DNA of 26,668 nucleotides, taken from assembly GCA_964446115.1 (NCBI GenBank), contig CAYUNE010000039.1, positions 1 to 26,668 on the forward strand, in the 5' to 3' direction. The stretch comes from CAYUNE01 sp964446115. Its GTDB lineage: Bacteria; Desulfobacterota; Desulfobulbia; Desulfobulbales; Desulfobulbaceae. Below the pieces are notes generated by a model. That model saw only the letters and a list, made by a program, of their open reading frames with translations, was not told the origin of the DNA and ran no database searches. The translations under genes and the position numbers were made by a program. How positions within the stretch are numbered: the stretch's first letter is position 1; every line of letters starts with the position of its first letter. Positions 1 through 6,950 of the stretch are shown in pieces.

Positions 1-186
1 GGACTCGGCCTTATATGACGTTCCTGTTCGTCGGCTCGCAAGTTTACACTCCGGCTTCCTTCAGACCCCACCTCACGGTGACGCCCTTGCCATCGGTTAG
101 TAATTTTGTTACGTTTCACAACGTTACATAGGAACACTTACGGGGGACTTGAACCCCATCAGTTCACGCCCATGCCGGGCGTACAC
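1..186 (-). mobile_element. Group II intron, 5' part (domain I), cut by window edge
   Basis: Read on the minus strand from about position 186 toward 1, the sequence has the typical order of a bacterial group II intron 5' region. It starts GTGTACGCCCGGC, has a short hairpin with GGGG/CCCC arms (142-160), then GAAGGAAGCCGGAG (44-58) and GACGAACAGGAACGTCATAT (about 14-33), all characteristic of domain I. The catalytic domain V and the reverse transcriptase/maturase would lie beyond position 1, so activity cannot be judged. The 5' end is placed at 186 because the attC stem to its right pairs up to 185-187. The class is not determined. The orientation opposite to the cassettes matches group IIC-attC introns, which insert in the bottom strand of attC sites. 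The identification rests on recalled domain I patterns, not on a covariance search. Confidence 0.65.
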
Positions 187-310
187 AGCACATTAAGTTG
201 ACCGCAAAACAAGTAGCGTGAATTGAGGTATTGGTGATATTTTGAAGTAATCAGCACATTCTAACGTTTTTATTATATACCGTTTGCGGCAACTTATGCT
301 GCTGTTATGC
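185..310 (+). other. attC-like integron recombination site, interrupted on its left by the intron
   Basis: The arm at 185-210 is an imperfect inverted repeat of 282-305. Aligned as ACAGCA-CATTAAGTTGACC against the complement ACAGCAGCA-TAAGTTG-CC, and continuing through GCAAAAC/GCAAA-C, all aligned bases match except for a few one-base bulges. The right arm leads into GTTATGC (304-310), a GTTRRRY-like R' core used by integron integrases. Unpaired extra bases in a long imperfect stem are the hallmark of attC. The loop between the arms is about 71 nt and AT-rich, giving a total near 125 bp, within the range of long chromosomal attC sites. The left R'' core expected just before 185 is replaced by the intron 5' end. 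Confidence 0.6.
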
Positions 311-341
311 GGAACAGCCAATAGAACAGGTAGTCGAATAG

Positions 342-578
342 ATGCCAACAATACTGCGAGATGGACCGTACCGGTTTTTCTTCTATTCTAGTGACAGTGA
401 AGAGCCGCTTCACGTGCACATTGAAAGAGATGATAAAATTGCAAAGGTCTGGCTTGACCCAATACGACTTCAAAGCAGTGGCGGTTTTAATCGGTCGGAG
501 ATATCAAAAATCCTTAAGATCATCGAAGGTAAGAGAGAAATCATGATGGAGGCGTGGAATGACTACTTTAGCGATTGA
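342..578 (+). CDS. DUF4160 family protein
   Basis: A 78-residue protein matching the DUF4160 pattern: MPTI start, an aromatic-rich strand (YRFFFYSSD), the EEPLHVHIER segment carrying the family's conserved His pair, the KVWLDPIRL strand, and an ending like the usual EAWNDYF. No biochemical function is established. Members are normally encoded just upstream of a DUF2442 gene, as here, and the pair is often listed as a putative toxin-antitoxin-like unit and is common in integron cassettes. The start ATG has only a weak upstream AGG. The gene overlaps the next one by 20 bp, so the two are translated as a unit. It begins about 35 bp after the attC core at 304-310, where a cassette gene should lie. 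Confidence 0.85.
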   Translation: MPTILRDGPYRFFFYSSDSEEPLHVHIERDDKIAKVWLDPIRLQSSGGFNRSEISKILKIIEGKREIMMEAWNDYFSD

Positions 579-867
579 TCTCGAGATCCCGAGCGCTGAG
601 AACGTAATCGTAACTGAGGATACGCTAAGTGTTGATCTAAGTGATGGTAGAACCATATCGGTTCCTACGGCCTGGTACCCACGCTTAAAGTATGCGAGCC
701 AAAAGGAAAGAGAAAATTGGAAGATTATTGGCGGTGGGCACGGTGTCCACTGGGAGGATATCGACGAAGATATTAGTGTAGAAGGATTACTGGCCGGTAG
801 GGCATCAGGGGAAAGTCAGAAATCATTCAAGAGGTGGCTTGACGCAAGGGAGCGCCTAATCGGGTAG
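559..867 (+). CDS. DUF2442 family protein
   Basis: A 102-residue protein with the DUF2442 layout: an N-terminal strand pair with LSVDLSDGRTISVPTAWYPRL (the family's D-G-R-x-hydrophobic-x-x-P motif) and the G-x-G-x-H-W-x-x-I/L-D-E-D-I-S-V-x-G-L-L motif near residues 55-75. It is followed by a short basic tail. GGAGG at 548-552 lies six bases before the ATG and is inside the upstream DUF4160 gene, so expression is coupled. Function is unknown; a role as partner or antitoxin of DUF4160 is only a suggestion from co-occurrence. The stop codon (865-867) lies inside the second attC-like site, which is usual for cassette genes packed tightly against their recombination site. Confidence 0.85.
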   Translation: MTTLAIDLEIPSAENVIVTEDTLSVDLSDGRTISVPTAWYPRLKYASQKERENWKIIGGGHGVHWEDIDEDISVEGLLAGRASGESQKSFKRWLDARERLIG

Positions 868-907
868 CCGGAGGTTTTTCTCCTCCGGCCCCCACAACAC
901 GTTAGGG
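854..907 (+). other. Second attC-like site (compact, less certain)
   Basis: GCCTAAT (854-860) and GTTAGGG (901-907) resemble R'' and R' cores and pair over five to six bases. Between them a perfect stem, GCCGGAGG with CCTCCGGC and a 7-nt loop, lies at about 867-889. The 54-bp span fits the short end of the attC size range. The two flanks between outer cores and inner stem differ in length (about 6 against 12 nt), which is atypical and lowers confidence. The inner stem could also serve as a transcription terminator for the DUF pair, but no T-tract follows it. Confidence 0.45.
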
Positions 908-914
908 CCAATAC

Positions 915-1538
915 ATGACAGTCTCGAAGTTCTCTCACCAAATGTTTTACGCGTCTAATTGGGAGGATAAGCTCAAAGAGTTTATCGGATCAATTGACTG
1001 CACTAACAATCAGATATGGCATCGTAGCCGAGCCTATAAGAAAGTGAATGAAGAGCTAGCTTCGCTAGGGTACAACGTCAAATTTCGTTATGGTGAAAAC
1101 AGAGATATTAGCTTCAAGTTAAACAAATCCGAAGGAAGAACTGATGGATGGGTTTTTGACAGTGGTGAAAAAATAGAGTCTGTACAGATTGCCATTGCAT
1201 TTTATGAATCTGAAGAGGCTGAAATAGATAAAAGGCTATCAAATGGAGAAAATGTTGTAAGAGGTGGCTGGGTATATGAAAGAATGAATTTGTTAAAAAA
1301 TAGGGTAGAGAAACGAGTCGAAAAAAAGACCAATATGGATTACTCAGATATAGATACGCTATTAATCGGGGTGCGAGATTGGTTTGTGTATCGCATTGGG
1401 AAAGAATATCCAGAGTTAAAAAATGATATTTTTGAATTTATAGAATCACGAATAGCCAATACTAATTTTAAGCAGTGTGTAATAATTGACTCTGATTATG
1501 TCGGAAATAGGGACGGATTGGTTGTAAAACGGCCCTAA
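915..1538 (+). CDS. Hypothetical cassette protein
   Basis: I do not recognise this 207-residue protein. It has no signal peptide or membrane segment and is rich in charged residues. The centre (residues ~95-150) contains an acidic stretch (FYESEEAEIDKRL), GGWVYERM and a lysine/arginine-rich helix (KNRVEKRVEKK). The C-terminal third is predicted mixed alpha/beta (YSDIDTLLIGVRDWFVYRI). The gene is visibly more AT-rich than the genes from 1626 onward and uses many AT-ending codons, which points to foreign origin. No Shine-Dalgarno precedes the ATG, which sits five bases after TTAGGGCC (902-909). Its stop codon lies within GGCCCTAAG (1531-1539), the exact complement of that start sequence, as expected for the two ends of one integron cassette. 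Confidence 0.7.
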   Translation: MTVSKFSHQMFYASNWEDKLKEFIGSIDCTNNQIWHRSRAYKKVNEELASLGYNVKFRYGENRDISFKLNKSEGRTDGWVFDSGEKIESVQIAIAFYESEEAEIDKRLSNGENVVRGGWVYERMNLLKNRVEKRVEKKTNMDYSDIDTLLIGVRDWFVYRIGKEYPELKNDIFEFIESRIANTNFKQCVIIDSDYVGNRDGLVVKRP

Positions 1539-1539
1539 G
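1531..1539 (+). other. R''-like core closing the 915-1538 cassette; array/chromosome junction follows
   Basis: GGCCCTAAG is the reverse complement, over eight bases, of the cassette's own start (902-909). In an integron a cassette begins with the right part of R' and ends with its matching R'', so this complementarity is expected for a genuine cassette. No matching right half of an attC site is visible in 1540-1616. The array therefore appears to end or be truncated here, and the core-like genome resumes at 1626. Confidence 0.45.
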
Positions 1540-1625
1540 AGGTGCCCCCAATTGTTCGGACAGCTTGGCGGCATGATGATATCGTGTGATTTCTTCATCA
1601 ATAGCCCAACCACCAGGTGAACAAC

Positions 1626-2654
1626 ATGAGACAATTTTTCGTTTCCGATCAACCACGGCGCAGGCCGCTTTCTAAGTTGTCGGCCGCTACGCTCTTCTTT
1701 ATAGCCGCGCTCCGGATCCTCTGCGGTTCCAATGCCCACGGCTATGAGGTCGCCGTCGGCCTTGGCTCCACCGCGGATTACAGTGCCACCGGCGCCATGG
1801 TTGATCGGGGTTCATGGCCGGTGGTGGCCGATCTCAGCTGGGGACCGCTGGCCAACCTGTATCCCATCGCCCTGCTGGGACGCGAAACCCAGCAGGCGAT
1901 TTTCGACAACTTCCGGCAACGTCGCGCAATTGCAGAGCTTCCCTATTCATCTATCCGCTGGAGCGGCACTCAACCGGATATCGACTTTATCGAAAGCTTT
2001 GGGCTTTCCGTTCCATACCTTTTTGTTCTCCATGAATATAGTGACCGGGTCAAAATCGAAGGCCAAGCCCGGGCGGATGAACTAAAACGCGCCGGAGTCA
2101 TCGACTCCATGCTGAGCCGCGATGAAATCATCCGCCTGAAAAATCGCTTTCCGGACAAAAAGATCATCATGAACAGTCGCTCCTGGACGCGGGACAGCGG
2201 CCATATCGCCGCCGTTCAGGACGTAGTGGACGGGCTCTGCATCGAATTCATGCCCAACAACGCCCCGGCTTATATCATCAAGGATGTGGCGCCCTACGGC
2301 GTCTGGGCCCATGAAAACGACAAAATCCTCATGTTGCTGATGCCGCCGTTGCCCGATGATCATCTGGAAGATCGTTTTGTCAGGGTAGTCACCCAGGCGG
2401 CACAGGTCATCCATGACGCCAATGCCCACCTGCTGCCGTCCGGCTGGATGAGAAGCAGCAAGATCATTTTCGTTCCGGCCAATTACAGCTGGACCCAGAG
2501 TCGACTGCCCTACGTTCCTGAGGATGCCAAAAATTCGGTGCTGGCCGCTGCCAAGTCACTCCTGCTCATGCGTGGTCGCCTTGACGCCCTGCCCGCCACC
2601 CGCCTGCCGGCGGCAATCCCCTTTCTCCTGCAAAACGGTCGGAACGGTGAATAG
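1626..2654 (+). CDS. Secreted protein of unknown function
   Basis: A 342-residue protein. Residues 1-40 form a signal sequence: basic RRR, then LSAATLFFIAALRIL, with a possible cleavage after NAHG. The remainder is a single soluble domain with alternating beta/alpha segments. Conserved-looking stretches are DLSWGPLANLYP, LPYSSIRWSGTQPDIDF, KKIIMNSRSWTRDSGHIAAVQDVVDGLCIEFMP and APYGVWAHENDKILMLLMPPL. The last two would fit late strands of a TIM-barrel glycoside-hydrolase-like fold, but I cannot name a family. ATG at 1626 is chosen over an in-frame GTG at 1617 because AGGTGA (1615-1620) gives it a ribosome-binding site at proper spacing. Its end overlaps the kinase gene by 8 bp, so the two are probably co-translated. 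Confidence 0.8.
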   Translation: MRQFFVSDQPRRRPLSKLSAATLFFIAALRILCGSNAHGYEVAVGLGSTADYSATGAMVDRGSWPVVADLSWGPLANLYPIALLGRETQQAIFDNFRQRRAIAELPYSSIRWSGTQPDIDFIESFGLSVPYLFVLHEYSDRVKIEGQARADELKRAGVIDSMLSRDEIIRLKNRFPDKKIIMNSRSWTRDSGHIAAVQDVVDGLCIEFMPNNAPAYIIKDVAPYGVWAHENDKILMLLMPPLPDDHLEDRFVRVVTQAAQVIHDANAHLLPSGWMRSSKIIFVPANYSWTQSRLPYVPEDAKNSVLAAAKSLLLMRGRLDALPATRLPAAIPFLLQNGRNGE

Positions 2655-3654
2655 AGAGGAGTTCAACCGGGGTGGCGGTTTCCCGCCCCTTTCTCCCGAC
2701 CTCATCCTGGGCCTGGTGGAAAGCGTTCTGGGCTGCTCCTGCACCAACCTCTGCCGGCCCCTCAACAGCTACATCAATCGCGTCTACGAACTCGAGACCA
2801 GGGAAGGCGAGGGATTGATCGCCAAGCTTTACCGCCCGGGTCGCTGGTCGCGCTCCGGGATTCAGGATGAGCATGACTTCCTCCTGGAGCTTGCCGACCG
2901 GGAGATCCCGGTCATCGTTCCCAAAAGATTCAGGGACGGCAGCACGCTCGGCAGCCACGGCTCCATGCACTTTGCCGTGTTTCCCAAAAAGGGCGGCCGC
3001 AGCTTCGACGAATTCAGCGACGACCAGTGGCTTTCCCTGGGCATGCTCCTGGCACGGGTCCACAGCGTCGGTGCCCTCCATAAACCGCGGCAACGGATTA
3101 CCCTCCATCCCGCCCACGCCACCCGCGAACAGATTGACTACATCCTTGCCCATGATTTCATGGAACCCGACCAGGCCGCAGCCTTCCGGGCCGTCACCAC
3201 CGAGCTCATCGACCGCATCACCTCTCTCTTTGCCCATTGCGAACTCATCCGCATCCACGGAGACTGCCACGCCGCCAACTTCATCCACCGTCCCGGAGAA
3301 TCGTTTTCTCTCATTGACTTCGACGATATGGCCGTGGGCCCGCCGGTGCATGATTTCTGGATGCTGCTTCCCGGTTCCCCGGAGGAATGTGTGGTGGAAA
3401 TCGACCTTTTCCTGGAAGGTTACGAGACCTTCCGCTCCTTTGACCGGAGCAGCCTGCGGCTCATTGAGCCGCTGCGTGCCATGCGATTCATTCACTACAT
3501 TGCCTGGTGCGCCCACCAGGTGGTTGAAGACGGCTCTTCTCCGATTATTCCGGATTTCGGCAGCAGGACCTACTGGCAGACCGAAATCGACGATCTCGCG
3601 GATCAGCTGAGAAGAATCGAAACAGCTCCTCCTGCCGGCGGCAACGTCCTCTGA
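2647..3654 (+). CDS. srkA: SrkA (YihE)-like stress response serine/threonine kinase
   Basis: A 335-residue APH/aminoglycoside-phosphotransferase-fold kinase. It follows E. coli SrkA along its length: SPDLIL near the N-terminus, PLNSYINRVYEL, KLYRPGRWS with the ATP-binding Lys, the FAVFPKKGGRSF hinge, catalytic loop HGDCHAANF (H204, D206, N211), metal-binding IDFDDM (D224/D226), GPPVHDFWMLL and IEPLRAMRFIHYIAW. In E. coli this cytoplasmic kinase counters stress-induced death through MazEF. The start is GTG at 2647, inside the end of the upstream gene, because it yields an N-terminus of family length; the next ATG would remove the glycine-rich region and Lys. No strong Shine-Dalgarno is seen, which fits coupling. 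The upstream secreted protein as partner is unusual and unexplained. Confidence 0.9.
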   Translation: MNREEFNRGGGFPPLSPDLILGLVESVLGCSCTNLCRPLNSYINRVYELETREGEGLIAKLYRPGRWSRSGIQDEHDFLLELADREIPVIVPKRFRDGSTLGSHGSMHFAVFPKKGGRSFDEFSDDQWLSLGMLLARVHSVGALHKPRQRITLHPAHATREQIDYILAHDFMEPDQAAAFRAVTTELIDRITSLFAHCELIRIHGDCHAANFIHRPGESFSLIDFDDMAVGPPVHDFWMLLPGSPEECVVEIDLFLEGYETFRSFDRSSLRLIEPLRAMRFIHYIAWCAHQVVEDGSSPIIPDFGSRTYWQTEIDDLADQLRRIETAPPAGGNVL

Positions 3655-3795
3655 TCCTGTCGCAAAAAACCGGGAATCCGGCCATGGACGGAAAAATTAC
3701 TGACGGAACATGGCCTGGTGTGGTAGAAATACTCATCTGTCCGCCGTCAGCCGTCCGGCTGCCCCTGTCCATTTTCGACATTTCGGGAGGAAGTC

Positions 3796-5865
3796 ATGCG
3801 TGATGTGATGAGCGTCTGCTGTTACTGCGGCTGTGGATGCGGCCTCTACCTGCACGTGGAGGAGGGGCGGGTCACCGGCTCGTCACCCAGCCGCAGCCAC
3901 CCGGTTTCACGCAACAACCTCTGCGCCAAGGGCTGGCACATCCACGAATTCATCCATGATCCGCGGCGACTGACCCGACCGCTCATCCGCAGGCGCGGCC
4001 GCCTGCTCCCCGCCTCCTGGGACGAGGCCCTGGACAGAACAGCCGTTGCTCTGAAACAAATCAGAGACCGGGAGGGCGGCGATGCCATCGGTGTGCTGGC
4101 ATCGGCCAAGTGCAGCAACGAGGAAAACTATCTGCTGCAGAAGTTCACCCGGGCCGTGCTCGGCACCAACAATATCGACCACTGCGCCCGACTCTGACAC
4201 GCACCCACGGTGGCCGGTCTTGCCACCACCTTCGGTTCAGGCGCCATGACCAACTCCATCAATGAACTGGATCATGCCCAGGTGATTCTGGTGGCCGGTT
4301 CCAACACCACCGAGGCGCATCCCCAGGTGGCCCGCCGCATCTTTCATGCCGTGGACAACGGCGCCGCCCTGATCGTCATCGACCCTCGTCGCACCCGGCT
4401 GGCCGATCAGGCCCGGATTCACCTGCAGCTGCGACCGGGCACCGACATCCCGCTCATCAACGGAATGATGCGCTGCATCATCGACGAAAATCTCATAGAC
4501 GATCTCTTCCTTTCCATGCGCACGGAAAACTACTTTGCGCTGCGCGACATGCTGCTCAAGGTCGACCTGGAAGAGACGGCCGCTCTCACCGGCGTTCCCC
4601 GGAAACTCATCGCCCGCGCCGCGCGCACCTATGCCCGGGCCCAGCGCTCCACCATCTGTTACTGCCTGGGGGTCACCCAGCACGTCTGCGGCACCGCCAA
4701 CGTGGAAACCTATGCCAACCTGGCCATGCTCACCGGTCACGTGGAACAGGAGTTCACCGGCGTCGATCCCCTGCGCGGACAGAATAACGTCCAGGGCGCC
4801 TGCGACATGGGAGCGCTCCCGGCCGTCTTTCCCGGCTATCAATCGGTTGCTGATCCACGGATCAAAAAAAAATTCGAACAGGCCTGGGGGGTGGAGCTGC
4901 CGGCCACCCCCGGTCTCACCCTACTGGACATGACCCACAACCGGGGTACCGCATCCGGCTCTGCGCTGCAGAAGGCCCTGCCACGGTTGCGGGCTATGTT
5001 CGTCATGGGCGAAAATCCCATGCTCTCGGATCCTGATCTCCACCAGGTGGAAAAAACCCTGAAGGGGCTCGATTTTCTCGTGGTCAGCGACCTCTTTCTC
5101 ACCGAGACCGCCCGCCTGGCCGACGTGGTGCTGCCAGCCGCCTCCTTTGCCGAAAAATCCGGCACCGTAACCAATTCGGAACGTCGGGTTCAGCTCATGC
5201 ACCGGGCCATTGCTCCCATCGGTGACAGCCGGCCCGACCACCGGATCATCATGTCCCTGGCCCGCCGCATGGACTTTGCCATGGACTACGAATCCCCGGC
5301 CGAGATCATGGAGGAGATCTGCCTGCTGACACCCATCTACGGCGGCATGTACCATGACAGGCTCGCATCCTCCCACGGGTTGCAGTGGCCCTGTACGGAC
5401 CGTGCCCATGCGGGTACCCCCTATCTGCACAAGTACAGCTTTACCAGGGGCCGCGGCCGTTTTGTCCCGGCCTCCCACGTGGAGCCGGCCGAGCCGGTGG
5501 ATGCCGACTATCCCCTGATGCTGATCACCGGCAGGCGCTATCACCATTACCACACCGGCACCATGAGCAGACTCTGCCCTACCCTTGACCGGGAAGAACC
5601 CCGGCCGCGTCTGGACATGCACCCGGATGACGCCGCCGCCCTGCAACTGCGACAGATGGACCGGGTGCGGGTTTCATCCCGGCGGGGAAGTTGTGAATTC
5701 AACCTGCACATCACCCCGCGAACACCACCCGGCACCCTCTACTGCGATTTTCACTTCCATGAGGCTCCGACCAACAAGCTGACCCTGGCGACCGCCGATC
5801 CCACGGCCCGCTGCCCGGAATTCAAACTCTGCGCCGTCCAAGTTCGGAAGGGAGGTGCGGGATGA
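3796..5865 (+). CDS. fdhA: Formate dehydrogenase catalytic subunit, selenocysteine-containing
   Basis: A 689-residue molybdo/tungstopterin oxidoreductase of the FdhF type, oxidising formate to CO2 or reducing CO2. N-terminal [4Fe-4S] ligands are C8, C11, C15 and C43. Residues ~50-450 are the molybdopterin domain, with selenocysteine at codon 134 (TGA at 4195-4197) in the context HCARL-U-HAPTVAGL, equivalent to U140 of E. coli FdhF. Residues ~560-685 are the dinucleotide-binding C-terminal domain (LMLITGRRYHHYHTGTM). The frame is open on both sides of the TGA. GGGAGGAAG precedes the ATG. No signal peptide is present, so it should act in the cytoplasm. The stop overlaps the next start (ATGA). 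The 141-bp upstream gap contains inverted repeats at 3670-3681 and 3680-3686/3709-3715 but no promoter I can name. A Sec insertion system elsewhere in the genome is required. Confidence 0.95.
4195..4227 (+). promoter_or_regulatory. Bacterial SECIS element for selenocysteine insertion
   Basis: TGA (4195-4197) is followed after exactly 11 nt by a six-base-pair stem, GGTGGC (4209-4214) with GCCACC (4222-4227). The loop (4215-4221) contains GGTCT. Spacing and the apical GGUCU match the E. coli fdhF SECIS recognised by SelB, where the loop G and U are required. E. coli has a bulged U in the stem; here that position is paired. This is direct support for reading the TGA as selenocysteine. Confidence 0.9.
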
Positions 5866-6950
5866 ACCCGGTTATCCTCAGCAAGGATCATCTTGTCCCG
5901 CTGTTGCGAAAGATCTCCCGGTCCCGGCGACTCATCGCTCCACTGCGCAACGAACACGGCGATACCATCTTCAGCGAGATCACCGACCTCGATGGGGCGG
6001 TACCGGATCTCGACAACCAGGCCCAGAATTCCCTCAAGCCCTTCTTCTTCCCGCAAACGGAAAAGCTGAGCAGTTATATCATCGACCGGGACCCGGTCAA
6101 CGGCGCTCTGCGTTACAGCTTTCACGCCCACTTACCGGAAAACAGACCCACCCTCTATTTCGGTGTCCGTTCCTGCGACATGTTCGGTCTCATGTATACG
6201 GACATGATCTTCCTGGGGGGCGCCGAAAGGGATATCTATTACGAACAACGGCGCAAGAATGCCGTCTTCATCACCATCGGCTGCAACCATCCCTGGAAAA
6301 ACTGTTTCTGCAACGCCACCCGTACCGGTCCTTTTCTGGAGATGGGTTTCGATCTGCAACTCACCGATATCGGCAATCGTTTTTTCGTTGAGGCGGACAG
6401 GGCCGGCGGCATGAAGATCCTCCGGAACTATCCCCAGTTTTTCAGGCCGGTGACCGAAGAGGACCGCCGCGCCCAGTTTCAGGCGGCCCTGGAGGCCCGC
6501 GGTCTTTTCCGGCGACTGGTGCACGTTGACCTGGCGGTGAAACTGCTGCGGGAACAGGAGCCCGAATCCCTGTTTGCCGAGCTCTCCGGCCGCTGCCGGG
6601 ATTGCGGCGGCTGCGCCTTCCTCTGTCCCACCTGTACCTGTTTCAATATCACGGACCGGCAGCTGGATGAGGATGGCGGCGAACGAATCCGTTCCTGGGA
6701 TGCCTGCACATTTTCCGGTTTCAGCCTCATGGCCGGGAACCATAACCCCGTTGACTGCTCTACCGGCCGTATCCGCAGACGCTTCCTGCACAAACTCAAA
6801 CACGATACCGCCAAACATGGCCGTCCCAGTTGCGTGGGCTGCGGCCGCTGTGTGGATATCTGCTTCGGTGGCGTGGATATCGTCCGCTTCATCAACTCCA
6901 TCAGTGCCCTTGAAGAAGAAAACGGCCGGGAGGAAAACCATGAGAGATAA
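5862..6950 (+). CDS. Two-[4Fe-4S] electron-transfer subunit (hydrogenase beta / AsrA-like)
   Basis: A 362-residue cytoplasmic iron-sulfur protein of the HydB/AsrA-like family. The N-terminal ~235 residues form the family domain (RKISRSRRLIAPLR, LYFGVRSCDMFGLMYTD, FITIGCNHPWKNCFC with three further cysteines). Two ferredoxin-type clusters follow: C245-x2-C248-x2-C251-x3-C255 and C324-x2-C327-x2-C330-x3-C334. In sulfhydrogenases and anaerobic sulfite reductases this subunit passes electrons between the catalytic subunit and the flavin subunit. Lying between the formate dehydrogenase and an FAD/NAD(P) subunit, it most likely does the same here. GGGAGGTG lies just before the ATG, which overlaps fdhA by 4 bp; the end overlaps the next gene by 11 bp. 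Confidence 0.85.
   Translation: MNPVILSKDHLVPLLRKISRSRRLIAPLRNEHGDTIFSEITDLDGAVPDLDNQAQNSLKPFFFPQTEKLSSYIIDRDPVNGALRYSFHAHLPENRPTLYFGVRSCDMFGLMYTDMIFLGGAERDIYYEQRRKNAVFITIGCNHPWKNCFCNATRTGPFLEMGFDLQLTDIGNRFFVEADRAGGMKILRNYPQFFRPVTEEDRRAQFQAALEARGLFRRLVHVDLAVKLLREQEPESLFAELSGRCRDCGGCAFLCPTCTCFNITDRQLDEDGGERIRSWDACTFSGFSLMAGNHNPVDCSTGRIRRRFLHKLKHDTAKHGRPSCVGCGRCVDICFGGVDIVRFINSISALEEENGREENHER

Noticed and set aside
867..889. GCCGGAGG/CCTCCGGC hairpin as a Rho-independent terminator
   Set aside because: No T-tract follows and it lies between integrase-core-like sequences, so it is treated as the inner stem of an attC-like site.
1617..1625. GTG at 1617 as the start of the secreted protein
   Set aside because: The GTG lies within AGGTGA, which serves as the ribosome-binding site for the ATG at 1626.
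1540..1656. Minus-strand peptide stretch that could be a transposase relic
   Set aside because: It is too short and I could not match it to a named family; mentioned only as part of the junction.
2566..3516. Long open frame (316 codons) on the minus strand across the kinase gene
   Set aside because: It mirrors codon bias of a well-supported GC-rich gene on the plus strand and its translation resembles no protein family.
4195..4197. TGA seen as a nonsense mutation or gene end splitting the formate dehydrogenase
   Set aside because: Similarity continues in the same frame, the position equals the Sec site of FdhF, and a SECIS hairpin follows at the correct spacing.
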